Below are positions 1 to 6,032 of a DNA stretch of 6,161 nucleotides, piece after piece. Origin of the DNA: Chloroflexota bacterium (GTDB lineage Bacteria > Chloroflexota > Dehalococcoidia > Lucifugimonadales > UBA1127); assembly GCA_028873745.1 (NCBI GenBank), contig JAPPNT010000026.1, positions 1 through 6,161 on the forward strand, read 5' to 3'. The position numbers and the translations under genes were made by a program. The first letter of the stretch is position 1. Every line of letters starts with the position of its first letter. The notes beneath the pieces are model-generated. The model saw only the letters and a list, made by a program, of their open reading frames with translations. It was not told the DNA's origin and did not search any database.

Positions 1-56
1 CCGGGGGGTAGATCCATTCGCCTCGGCACCGTCCCAGTGCCCGCAGCCCGTCTTCT

Positions 57-1181
57 TTACTCTCCTGCCGCAGGCACGATGCGCAGCACCTTGTCGTCGA
101 AGCGGGCGGGGCTGCCGCGGCCGTCTCGGTTGCTGGTGGTGACGTAGAGGTAGCCGTCCGGGCCCTGCACTATTGCGCGTAAGCGACCGAACTCGTCCTC
201 AATGAGCTTCTCCTCGCCGACGACCGTCCATGCGCCGTCGGGGCCCTCGGCGAGGGAGAGGCGGCGCACGTGGCGGTCCTTGAGGGTGGTGAAGAAGAAG
301 CTGTTGGTCCAGTGCAGGGGCAACGGGCCGCCGGTGTAGAAGGCCGCACCCGCGAGGGCGAGGGTGGGCGTGTACTTCTTGATCGGGTCAACGTAGGCAG
401 GGTCTTCCGCTATGCCGCGCACCTCCGGCCAGCCGTAGTTGGCGCCCGCGACGAGCACGTTGATCTCGTCGTTGTCCGAGGGGCCATGCTCGGTGATGAA
501 GGGGTCGCCGGTGTCCGGGTGCCAGTCGATGCCCTGCGGGTTGCGGTGGCCGAGGGTGAAGAGGGGGTTGCCCTCGATGGGGTTGTCGTCTGGGACCGTG
601 CCGTCGGGGTTCAGGCGCAGGATTTTGCCGGCGGGGGACGCGGGGTCCTGCGCCAAGTCGCCATTCTGCGCGTCGCCCATGGTGACGTAGAGCTTGTCAT
701 CGGGGCCGAAGCGGATGCGACAGCCGTTGTGGTTGCGGGCGCCAGGGATGCCGTCGAAGACGACGGTGTGGTCCGTGCCGACGCCGTCCGCATCCGTGAG
801 CCTCGCGACGCGGTTGGTGGGGCCGCGCTGCTCGTGGATGTAGGTGTAGCAGACATAGAGGTGGCCGTTAGCGGCGAAGTCCGGGTGCAGGGCGATGCCC
901 ATGAGGCCGGCCTCGCTCTGGGCCCACACGTCGAGGACGGCGAAGGGCTCGTCCTGCAGGACGCCGTCGCGGACGACGCGGATGGCGCCGGGGCGCTCGG
1001 TGACGAACATGCGGCCGTCGGGGGCAAAGGCGATGTCCCACGGGACGCGGAGACCCTGCACGACGGTCTCGACCTCGTAGCCGCTGGAGGGGACGGTGGA
1101 ACCCTCGGCAGCGGTGCCTTCGTCGCCACAGGCGGCTAGGGCGAGGGACAGCGCGAGGGCTGCGGTTACCAGCAACCTCAA
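57..1181 (-). CDS. PQQ-dependent glucose/sorbosone dehydrogenase-like lipoprotein (GSDH family)
   Basis: This 374-residue protein resembles soluble PQQ-type aldose sugar dehydrogenases (GSDH / Yli-like six-bladed beta-propellers), which oxidise sugars outside the cytoplasm. Residues 1-18 form a lipoprotein signal: a short MR start, a hydrophobic stretch, and lipobox LAAC with the modified cysteine at C18. A low-complexity linker follows, then the propeller at about 40-370. Family landmarks seen are PWDIAFAPDG (47-56), GLMGIALHP (92-100), NHNG (150-153, with H151 in the place of the catalytic histidine), RFGPDDKLYVTMGD (157-170), GHRNPQG (211-217), EHGP...DEIN (231-241) and NYGWP (248-252). 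The start is TTG at 1181, chosen because it places the signal peptide exactly at the N-terminus and has a GGGAG site about seven bases upstream. It overlaps the rnhA stop by four bases (TTGA), so coupling is likely. Substrate and actual PQQ use cannot be read from sequence; a structural or non-PQQ role is possible. Confidence 0.9.
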   Translation of the reverse strand: MRLLVTAALALSLALAACGDEGTAAEGSTVPSSGYEVETVVQGLRVPWDIAFAPDGRMFVTERPGAIRVVRDGVLQDEPFAVLDVWAQSEAGLMGIALHPDFAANGHLYVCYTYIHEQRGPTNRVARLTDADGVGTDHTVVFDGIPGARNHNGCRIRFGPDDKLYVTMGDAQNGDLAQDPASPAGKILRLNPDGTVPDDNPIEGNPLFTLGHRNPQGIDWHPDTGDPFITEHGPSDNDEINVLVAGANYGWPEVRGIAEDPAYVDPIKKYTPTLALAGAAFYTGGPLPLHWTNSFFFTTLKDRHVRRLSLAEGPDGAWTVVGEEKLIEDEFGRLRAIVQGPDGYLYVTTSNRDGRGSPARFDDKVLRIVPAAGE

Positions 1182-1684
1182 CGCCGCGCTCCCAGGGATT
1201 GTCTGCCGTTCTCAGCCTCGTAGGCCTCGTCGGTGGGGAGGCTGCTTCCCTGCGCCGCTGTGACGGCGAGTCGGTCGGCGCGCTCGTTCTCGGCGACGCC
1301 GGCGTGGCCGGGGACCCAGCGGAACTCGACATCGTGCTCGGCAACGAGATCGAGGAGGCGCTCCCAGAGGTCGGGGTTCAGGGCGCGCTCCCGCTTGTTG
1401 CGCATCCAGCCGTTTGAGCGCCACTTGCGCGCCCAGCCCTTCGAGACTGCATCGACGACGTAGCGGGAGTCGCTGTGGAGGGTGATGCGGCAGGGGCGGT
1501 TGAGGGCCTCAAGGGCCACGATGCAGGCGAGGATTTCCATGCGGTTGTTGGTGGTGAGGCGGAAGCCGCCGGAGAGCTCGCGGCGGTGGTCGCCGGAGAG
1601 CATGACGACGCCGTAGCCGCCCGGGCCCGGGTTGCCGATGGCGGAGCCGTCCGTGTAGACGGTGACGTGAGATAGCTCGCTCAC
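1178..1684 (-). CDS. rnhA: Ribonuclease HI
   Basis: RNase HI cuts the RNA strand of RNA-DNA hybrids and acts on R-loops and replication primers in the cytoplasm. The 168-residue protein matches the usual bacterial length (about 150-160) plus a short C-terminal tail. All catalytic positions are visible: D12 in YTDGS, E50 in NNRMEI, D72 in HSDSRYV, H127 in VPGHAG and D137 in NERADRLA. The GNPGPGGYG loop (18-26) and the basic handle region with WARKWRSNGW and DLWERL (84-110) are also present, so this is the handle-containing HI type. The start is GTG at 1684, which overlaps the ruvB stop codon as GTGA. The Shine-Dalgarno match inside the ruvB end is weak, consistent with translational coupling. 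Residues after about 145 are a non-conserved acidic/polar tail. The stop codon overlaps the start of the next gene by four bases. Confidence 0.96.
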   Translation of the reverse strand: MSELSHVTVYTDGSAIGNPGPGGYGVVMLSGDHRRELSGGFRLTTNNRMEILACIVALEALNRPCRITLHSDSRYVVDAVSKGWARKWRSNGWMRNKRERALNPDLWERLLDLVAEHDVEFRWVPGHAGVAENERADRLAVTAAQGSSLPTDEAYEAENGRQSLGARR

Positions 1685-2733
1685 TGCGATTCCATCCCGT
1701 CCATGGCGAGCTGCGGCGATGGCGGGGGGGCCTTGCCGGGCGTGTACTCGAGGCCGAGATGCTCGTAGGCGAGGCGGGTGGCGACGCGGCCGCGGGGGGT
1801 GCGCTCCAGGAAGCCAAGCTGGAGCAGGTATGGCTCGTAGACGTCCATGACGGTGTCCGAGTCCTCGCTGATGGAGGCGGCGATGGTCTCCAGGCCGACG
1901 GGGCCACCGCCGAACTTCTCGACGATGGAGCGGAGGACCTGGTGGTCGACCATGTCGAGGCCGAGGGTATCGACCTCCAACCGCGCGAGGCAGTCGAGGG
2001 CGACTTCCTTCGTGATTGCGCCGCTGGCGGCGACCTGCGCGTAGTCGCGGACGCGACGGAGGAGGCGGTTGGCGACGCGGGGCGTCCCGCGGCTGCGGCG
2101 GGCGATCTCGGCGAGGCCGTCGTCGTTGGCGTCGACCTCGAGGATGCCGGCGGAGCGGGAGATGATCTGCTGGAGGTCGACGGCGTCGTAGAACTCGAGG
2201 CGGTGGACCAAGCCGAAGCGATCGCGCAGGGGGGCGCTGACCATGGCGAAGCGCGTCGTGGCGCCGATGAGGGTGAAGGGCTTGAGGTTGAGTCGGAGGC
2301 TGCGGGCGCCGGGGCCCTTGCCGATGACGATGTCGATGGCGAACTCCTCCATTGCCGGGTAGAGGACTTCCTCTACGACGCGGGAGAGGCGGTGGACCTC
2401 GTCGATGAAGAGGATGTCGTTGGGCTGGAGGCCGGTGAGGACGGCCGCGAGGTCGCCGGGGCGCTCGATGGCGGGGCCGGAGGTGATGCGGACGTTGACA
2501 CCCATCTCGTGGCCGATGATGTGGGCGAGGGTGGTCTTGCCGAGGCCCGGGGGGCCGTAGAGGAGGACGTGCTCAAGGGCCTCGCCGCGCTGGCGGGCGG
2601 CGGTGATCCCGATGGTGAGGTTTTCCTTGACCCGGCCCTGCCCGACGTACTCGGCAAGGCGACGGGGCCGCAGGGTCCGGTCAAGCCCCGTGTCTTCTAT
2701 CTGCTCCGCGCTGGAAACCAGCCGCTCTTCCAT
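1681..2733 (-). CDS. ruvB: Holliday junction branch migration DNA helicase RuvB
   Basis: RuvB is the hexameric AAA+ motor that, with RuvA, drives branch migration of Holliday junctions in recombinational repair. The protein is 350 residues, the normal length. It begins with the typical ERLVS...LRPRRLAEYVGQ segment (residues 4-32). Walker A is GPPGLGKTT (60-68), Walker B is LFIDEVH (108-114), sensor 1 is TLIGATTR (154-161), the arginine finger lies in APLRDRFG (R170), and sensor 2 is in RGTPRVANRLLRR (215-227). The C-terminal winged-helix DNA-binding domain starts near GPVGLETIAASI (277-288) and ends by about 330, followed by a proline-rich tail. The ATG at 2733 is supported by AGGAG just upstream and by the family N-terminus. 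Neither ruvA nor ruvC lies next to it in this window; here it leads a cluster with rnhA and a sugar dehydrogenase. Confidence 0.98.
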   Translation of the reverse strand: MEERLVSSAEQIEDTGLDRTLRPRRLAEYVGQGRVKENLTIGITAARQRGEALEHVLLYGPPGLGKTTLAHIIGHEMGVNVRITSGPAIERPGDLAAVLTGLQPNDILFIDEVHRLSRVVEEVLYPAMEEFAIDIVIGKGPGARSLRLNLKPFTLIGATTRFAMVSAPLRDRFGLVHRLEFYDAVDLQQIISRSAGILEVDANDDGLAEIARRSRGTPRVANRLLRRVRDYAQVAASGAITKEVALDCLARLEVDTLGLDMVDHQVLRSIVEKFGGGPVGLETIAASISEDSDTVMDVYEPYLLQLGFLERTPRGRVATRLAYEHLGLEYTPGKAPPPSPQLAMDGMESQ

Positions 2734-2736
2734 AGG

Positions 2737-2741
2737 CTCCT
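2737..2741 (-). promoter_or_regulatory. Ribosome binding site of ruvB
   Basis: Read on the minus strand, AGGAG sits three bases before the ATG at 2733. The spacing is short for a Shine-Dalgarno core, but no better start exists nearby and the RuvB N-terminus is complete from this ATG. Confidence 0.55.
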
Positions 2742-2772
2742 GTGCGCCGTTCCGGCGTGCCCTAGTGCCGTC

Positions 2773-2781
2773 ATTCTAGCA
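2773..2781 (-). promoter_or_regulatory. Candidate extended -10 promoter for ruvB cluster
   Basis: On the minus strand the sequence reads TGC followed by TAGAAT, five of six matches to TATAAT with the TGn extension. No good -35 element lies 16-18 bases upstream, which is typical of extended -10 promoters. The implied transcript start is about 30-35 bases before the ruvB ATG. It would drive ruvB, rnhA and the dehydrogenase together. Confidence 0.45.
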
Positions 2782-2832
2782 GGGGCGAGGCGAGCGTGGC
2801 ACCCTGCGCGCGGCCCGTCAACGCTCCAACGC

Positions 2833-2861
2833 TTGACAGGCCCGCCCATAGCGCGTATATC
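2833..2861 (+). promoter_or_regulatory. Candidate sigma70 promoter for the FAH gene pair
   Basis: A perfect -35 hexamer TTGACA (2833-2838) is followed after exactly 17 bases by TATATC (2856-2861), four of six matches to the -10 consensus. Transcription would begin near 2868 and leave a leader of about 57 bases that contains the inverted repeat at 2874-2908 and the Shine-Dalgarno site. It is the best-matching promoter in the window, though not tested. Confidence 0.6.
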
Positions 2862-2873
2862 TGCGCTTACCAA

Positions 2874-2908
2874 TGTGCAAAAGCGGTCTTGCTATGGCCT
2901 TTTGCACA
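2874..2908. repeat. Inverted repeat in the leader of the FAH pair
   Basis: Two perfect 10-base arms, TGTGCAAAAG (2874-2883) and CTTTTGCACA (2899-2908), flank a 15-base spacer. The pair starts just after the predicted transcription start and ends six bases before the Shine-Dalgarno site. It is more AT-rich than its surroundings. It could be an operator for a dimeric regulator binding just downstream of the promoter, or an RNA hairpin in the 5' leader. There is no T run after it, so a simple intrinsic attenuator is less likely. Confidence 0.6.
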
Positions 2909-2913
2909 AAACT

Positions 2914-2919
2914 AGGAGG
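2914..2919 (+). promoter_or_regulatory. Ribosome binding site fixing the start of FAH gene 1
   Basis: AGGAGG lies six bases before the ATG at 2926. The reading frame is open far upstream through the antisense strand of ruvB, so this strong site and the MKIGFY start shared with the paralogue decide the true start. Confidence 0.85.
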
Positions 2920-2925
2920 GCTGGC

Positions 2926-3894
2926 ATGAAGATCGGCTTCTACGACGACTTCAAGGCGTGCATTCTGAAGGACGACGGGGTGGTAGACATCACGGCGCAG
3001 GTGGGGCACCTGGACGAGGGCGACCCGCAGCTCTACATGGAGCGGATCATCCGCGAGTTCGACAGCCTCCGGCCGGCGTTGGAGCAGGCGGCATCCGGGG
3101 CGGCGACGCCGCTGGACCAGGTGCGGCTGCGGGCGCCGCTGCCGCGGCCGGGCAAGGTGCTGTGCGGCGAGGGGAACTTCAAGGAGGGCGTGGACATCGA
3201 CCCGCCGAAGCCGCTGCGCACCTTCTTCAAGTCGCCGGACGCGGTCATCGGCCCCGGCGACACGGTCGTTTTCCCCACGTTCCGGCCCGTGATCTTTAAC
3301 CACGAGGCGGAACTGGGCGTGGTCATCGGCAAGGAAGCCAAGCGGATATCGGCGGATGAGGCGCTGGACTACGTCTTCGGCTACACGACGACCGTCGACG
3401 TATCAGCGCGCGCGCCGGAGGCGGACGAGGCCGAGGTGCCCGGGACGCCGCCGAGCCACTACGACAAGAGCTTCGACACGTTCCTGCCGATGGGTCCGGC
3501 CATCACGACCGCGGACGAGGTCGCGGACCCCAACAACCTGCAGATCAAGTACTACGTCAACGGCAAGCTGCGGCAGGACTACAACACGAGCGACATGGAG
3601 GCGGGGATCGCGAACATGATCGCCACGCTGTCGCACGTGATGACGCTGAAGCCGGGCGACCTGATCATGGGCGGGACGAACCACGGCAACCTCGGGCCGC
3701 TGCAGGACGGCGACTTCGCGGAGATCGAGATCGAGGGCCTCGGCAGGCAAGGGCAGACGATCCGCGACGACATGAAGCGGACGTGGGACCCGGACGCGCT
3801 GCGCGACCCGGCGCTGAACGCCGCCAACCGTGAGGCGCAACGCGGCCAGCCGAACACGGGCTCGTGGCCCTTCCAGGCGCCGTACAACCCTTAG
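2926..3894 (+). CDS. Fumarylacetoacetate hydrolase family protein (copy 1)
   Basis: This 322-residue protein belongs to the FAH superfamily, metal-dependent enzymes that hydrolyse C-C bonds, decarboxylate or isomerise 2-oxo/enol acids in aromatic and related catabolism. An N-terminal segment (1-70) precedes the FAH catalytic domain (about 74-280). The likely Mg2+ ligands are E127 and E129 in NHEAEL and D158 in VDVSAR; K181 in KSFDTFLPMGP is the usual conserved lysine. The family's late TGTP-type glycine loop appears as GGTNHG (249-254), followed by GPLQDGDFAEIEI. A C-terminal tail with WPFQ (314-317) is shared with the next gene. The start is set by the AGGAGG site and by matching MKIGFY in the paralogue. 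The gene follows a candidate promoter and leader inverted repeat and is probably co-transcribed with copy 2. The substrate is unknown; a true fumarylacetoacetase of tyrosine breakdown is unlikely because no companion genes are seen. Confidence 0.9.
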   Translation: MKIGFYDDFKACILKDDGVVDITAQVGHLDEGDPQLYMERIIREFDSLRPALEQAASGAATPLDQVRLRAPLPRPGKVLCGEGNFKEGVDIDPPKPLRTFFKSPDAVIGPGDTVVFPTFRPVIFNHEAELGVVIGKEAKRISADEALDYVFGYTTTVDVSARAPEADEAEVPGTPPSHYDKSFDTFLPMGPAITTADEVADPNNLQIKYYVNGKLRQDYNTSDMEAGIANMIATLSHVMTLKPGDLIMGGTNHGNLGPLQDGDFAEIEIEGLGRQGQTIRDDMKRTWDPDALRDPALNAANREAQRGQPNTGSWPFQAPYNP

Positions 3895-3906
3895 AAGGCT
3901 TCCACT

Positions 3907-3944
3907 CCGTTCGCCCGGCCCTTCGACAGGCTCAGGGCGAACGG
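3907..3944. repeat. Intergenic hairpin repeat between the FAH genes
   Basis: Perfect 10-base inverted arms CCGTTCGCCC (3907-3916) and GGGCGAACGG (3935-3944) flank an 18-base centre containing CCCTTCGACAGGCTCA. The same 10-mer recurs in the other two plus-strand intergenic gaps (4981-4990 and, inverted, 6055-6064). It resembles a dispersed extragenic palindrome of the kind common in GC-rich genomes. It has no T run, so it is not a typical terminator, but as a hairpin it could stabilise the upstream message or tune expression of copy 2. Confidence 0.75.
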
Positions 3945-3975
3945 GAGACGCGCCAATAGCGGGCAGAACGAACAG

Positions 3976-3981
3976 AAGGAG
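3976..3981 (+). promoter_or_regulatory. Ribosome binding site fixing the start of FAH gene 2
   Basis: AAGGAG stands seven bases before the ATG at 3989. An in-frame ATG at 3830 would extend the protein through the end of copy 1 and the hairpin repeat with arginine-rich residues; this site and the MKIGFY alignment argue for 3989. Confidence 0.85.
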
Positions 3982-3988
3982 AAACGTC

Positions 3989-4945
3989 ATGAAGATTGGG
4001 TTCTACAACGACTTCCAGCCCTGCGTCGTCAAGGACAACGGCGTGGTGGATGTCTCGGACGTGGTGGGCCACCTGTCCATCTCGTCGCCGCAGCACTACA
4101 TGGAGCGGATCATCAACAACTTCGGCGAGCTGCGCGGGGCGCTCGAGGCGGCGGAGAGCGGCGGCACGGTCATTCCCATGGACCAGGTGCGGCTGCGCGC
4201 GCCGGTGCCGAGGCCGGGCAAGGTGCTGTGCGGCAACGCGAACTACATGGAGGGCGTGCCCATTGACCCGCCGAGGCCGCTGAAGACGTTCTTCAAGTCG
4301 CCGGACGCGGTCATCGGCCCCGGCGACACCGTCGAGCTGCCGGCGTACAACCCGGTTATCTTCAACCACGAGGCGGAGCTGGCGGTGGTCATCGGCAAGA
4401 CGGCGCACAACGTGTCGGAAGACGACGCGCTGGACTATGTCTTCGGCTACATGACGGCCGTCGACGTCTCGGCTCGGGCGCCGTCAGAGGGCGAGTCGCA
4501 GCTGCCGGGCGACTACGGCAAGAGCTTCGACACGTTCCTGCCTATCGGCCCGGCCATCACCACGGCGGACGAGATCGCCGACCCCAACAACCTGAATGTC
4601 CGGTACTGGGTGAACGAGGAGCTGCGGCAGAACTACAACACGAGCGACATGGAACACAGCATCAAGTACGTGATTGCGGCGTTGTCGCACGTGATGTCGC
4701 TGAAGCCGGGCGACGTGATCCTGGCGGGCACGAACCACAGCGGCCTCGGCCCGCTGCAGGACGGGGACTTCGCGGAGATCGAGATCGACGGGCTGGGACG
4801 GCAGGGACAGACCGTGTCGGACCCGTATGGTCGCTCGTGGGACCCGCACGAGGTGCGGCTGCCGCACGAGATGGCCGCTCGGCGCGAGTCGCTGAAGAGC
4901 CAACCGAACAACGGCACGTGGCCGTTCCAGCCGCGGGGCGGGTAG
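3989..4945 (+). CDS. Fumarylacetoacetate hydrolase family protein (copy 2)
   Basis: This 318-residue FAH-superfamily protein is a paralogue of the preceding gene, about two-thirds identical by hand alignment over the full length (roughly 214 of 320 positions). Predicted metal ligands are conserved: E128 and E130 in NHEAEL and D159 in VDVSAR, with the conserved lysine K178 in KSFDTFLPIGP. The late glycine loop reads AGTNHS (246-251). Compared with copy 1 it has one extra residue near position 62 and is several residues shorter in the variable loop between the metal aspartate and the lysine (about 164-177). Differences also cluster at 83-95, next to the conserved LCG, and at 116-122, just before NPVIFNHE. 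These regions are likely near the active-site mouth, so the two enzymes may differ in substrate or may form mixed oligomers. It probably shares the promoter before copy 1, and a hairpin terminator follows it. The reaction is unknown. Confidence 0.9.
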   Translation: MKIGFYNDFQPCVVKDNGVVDVSDVVGHLSISSPQHYMERIINNFGELRGALEAAESGGTVIPMDQVRLRAPVPRPGKVLCGNANYMEGVPIDPPRPLKTFFKSPDAVIGPGDTVELPAYNPVIFNHEAELAVVIGKTAHNVSEDDALDYVFGYMTAVDVSARAPSEGESQLPGDYGKSFDTFLPIGPAITTADEIADPNNLNVRYWVNEELRQNYNTSDMEHSIKYVIAALSHVMSLKPGDVILAGTNHSGLGPLQDGDFAEIEIDGLGRQGQTVSDPYGRSWDPHEVRLPHEMAARRESLKSQPNNGTWPFQPRGG

Positions 4946-4972
4946 GGGTCGTAGCCTCCCCAAGCTAAAGGC

Positions 4973-5020
4973 AACAGGAGCCGTTCGCCCAAGGGCTTCC
5001 GGGTGAGCGGCTCCTGTTTT
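4973..5020 (+). terminator. Rho-independent terminator after the FAH pair
   Basis: AACAGGAGCCG (4973-4983) pairs perfectly with CGGCTCCTGTT (5008-5018). The stem continues through 4984-4990 and 5001-5007 with two G-T wobbles, giving about 18 pairs around a 10-base loop. It ends in TTTT (5017-5020). The T run is short, but the stem is strong and sits 27 bases after the copy 2 stop codon. Its left arm contains the intergenic 10-mer CCGTTCGCCC. Confidence 0.75.
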
Positions 5021-5027
5021 GCCCGCG

Positions 5028-5056
5028 TTGACACTGTGCGGATGGCTAGCTAGCCT
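5028..5056 (+). promoter_or_regulatory. Candidate promoter and palindromic operator for the kinase gene
   Basis: A perfect TTGACA (5028-5033) is followed after 17 bases by TAGCCT (5051-5056), a weak -10 with three of six matches. A perfect 12-bp palindrome GGCTAGCTAGCC (5044-5055) overlaps the -10, a position where a bound repressor would block RNA polymerase. The site lies just after the upstream terminator and about 30 bases before the kinase start, consistent with independent transcription of the kinase. Confidence 0.45.
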
Positions 5057-5086
5057 TGTTTCGAACCCCAATGGATTGGAGAAAGC

Positions 5087-6016
5087 ATGACTATCTTTGT
5101 GTCGGGTTCCCTTGCGTATGACCGCATCATGAACTTTCCCGGCCGGTTCTCGGACCACATCCTGCCGGACCGGATTCACAACATCAACGTGAGCTTCAAC
5201 GTCGAGAGCATGGTGGAACGGCCCGGCGGTTGCGCGGGGAACATCTCGTACTGCCTGGTGCTGCTGGGAGAGCAGCCGCTGACGCTGGCGACGCTGGGGC
5301 GGGACTGCCGCGTCTACCTGGACTGGATGGAGGAGAAGGGCGTCGCAGTGAGCGGCGTTCGGGTCATCGACCCGGAGCGCACGGCGAGTGCATACATCAT
5401 GACGGACCAGGGGGACAACCAGATCACAGGCTTCCACATGGGCGCGATGCTGCACTCCGCAGACTTCTCATTCGAGTTCTACGACATGACGGACGCAATC
5501 GGCGTGGTCTCACCCGGCAACCTGGACGACATGGCCAACTTCTCGCGGTACTACAAGGAGAACGGGGTCACGTACATCTTCGACCCGGGGCAGTCGCTTC
5601 CGGCGTGGACGGCGGAGGGGCTCAAGGAGTGCATCGAGGGCGCGGGGGTGCTGATCTGCAACGACTACGAGCTGGGGTTGATCACCAACACGACGGGCCT
5701 CGACGAAGCCGCGCTGACGCGGATGGCCGGCGCGGTCATCGTGACGAAGGGCGAGCATGGGTCCGAGGTGCGCGTCGGCGACGAGGTCACGCAGATCCCG
5801 GTCGTGACGCCACGGCAGGTGCTCGACCCGACGGGGGCGGGCGACTCGTACCGCGGCGGGCTGGTCAAGGGCATTGTGGAGGGCAAACCGCTGGCGGAGG
5901 CGGCGTTGATGGGCAGCGTGACGGCGTCCTTCGCCGTCGAGGTGCAGGGCACGCAGGAGTACACCTTCACCATGGACGAGTTCAATGAGCGGCTGGCCGG
6001 GGTGAAGGTGGGGTAG
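5087..6016 (+). CDS. PfkB-family nucleoside/carbohydrate kinase, adenosine kinase (AdoK)-like
   Basis: This 309-residue cytoplasmic kinase belongs to the PfkB/ribokinase fold family, which phosphorylates sugars or nucleosides with ATP. The N-terminus MTIFVSGSLAYDRIMNFPGR, then FS...LP (21-27), closely follows what I recall of mycobacterial adenosine kinase (AdoK, Rv2202c type), as do GGCAGN (47-52), FDPGQSLPAW (165-174), NDYE (192-195) and GTQE (288-291). PfkB signature 2 is DPTGAGDSYRGG (247-258), with D253 the expected catalytic base and GAGD the anion hole. The first glycine-rich signature region spans about 47-73. Length is normal for the family. The ATG at 5087 has GGAG five bases upstream and fits the family start. 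It likely works in purine nucleoside salvage (adenosine to AMP), but many relatives are annotated only as carbohydrate kinases, and substrate choice is not provable here. It has its own promoter candidate and no clear terminator. Confidence 0.9.
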   Translation: MTIFVSGSLAYDRIMNFPGRFSDHILPDRIHNINVSFNVESMVERPGGCAGNISYCLVLLGEQPLTLATLGRDCRVYLDWMEEKGVAVSGVRVIDPERTASAYIMTDQGDNQITGFHMGAMLHSADFSFEFYDMTDAIGVVSPGNLDDMANFSRYYKENGVTYIFDPGQSLPAWTAEGLKECIEGAGVLICNDYELGLITNTTGLDEAALTRMAGAVIVTKGEHGSEVRVGDEVTQIPVVTPRQVLDPTGAGDSYRGGLVKGIVEGKPLAEAALMGSVTASFAVEVQGTQEYTFTMDEFNERLAGVKVG

Positions 6017-6032
6017 GGGAACCTCTTCCCCT

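Noticed and set aside
25..41. A small hairpin GGCAC/GTGCC downstream of the dehydrogenase as a possible terminator.
   Set aside because: The stem is only five pairs and no T run follows it on the minus strand.
270..1139. A 289-codon plus-strand open frame opposite the sugar dehydrogenase.
   Set aside because: It has low-complexity A/V/G/D/R composition and no family motif, while the opposite strand carries a full signal peptide and propeller motifs. It is a high-GC shadow frame.
1759..3894. A 711-codon plus-strand open frame covering the antisense of ruvB and running in frame into FAH copy 1.
   Set aside because: The upstream part is the GC-rich shadow of ruvB, rich in G, A, E, D and V with no recognisable domain. 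The promoter, AGGAGG site and the paralogue's N-terminus put the real start at 2926, so this is not a fusion protein.
3907..3944. The inter-FAH hairpin as a transcription terminator or attachment site.
   Set aside because: There is no T run, the same word recurs behind other genes, and no integrase or mobile gene is present; a dispersed repeat fits better.
3830..3988. A 53-codon N-terminal extension of FAH copy 2 from an in-frame ATG at 3830.
   Set aside because: It overlaps the end of copy 1 and translates the hairpin repeat into arginine-rich sequence. AAGGAG before 3989 and the MKIGFY start shared with copy 1 support the shorter form.
4484..5455. A 323-codon minus-strand open frame spanning the end of FAH copy 2 and the start of the kinase.
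   Set aside because: Its composition is H/R/V/A-rich with no domain, it runs through the terminator and promoter region, and it lies opposite two well-supported genes.
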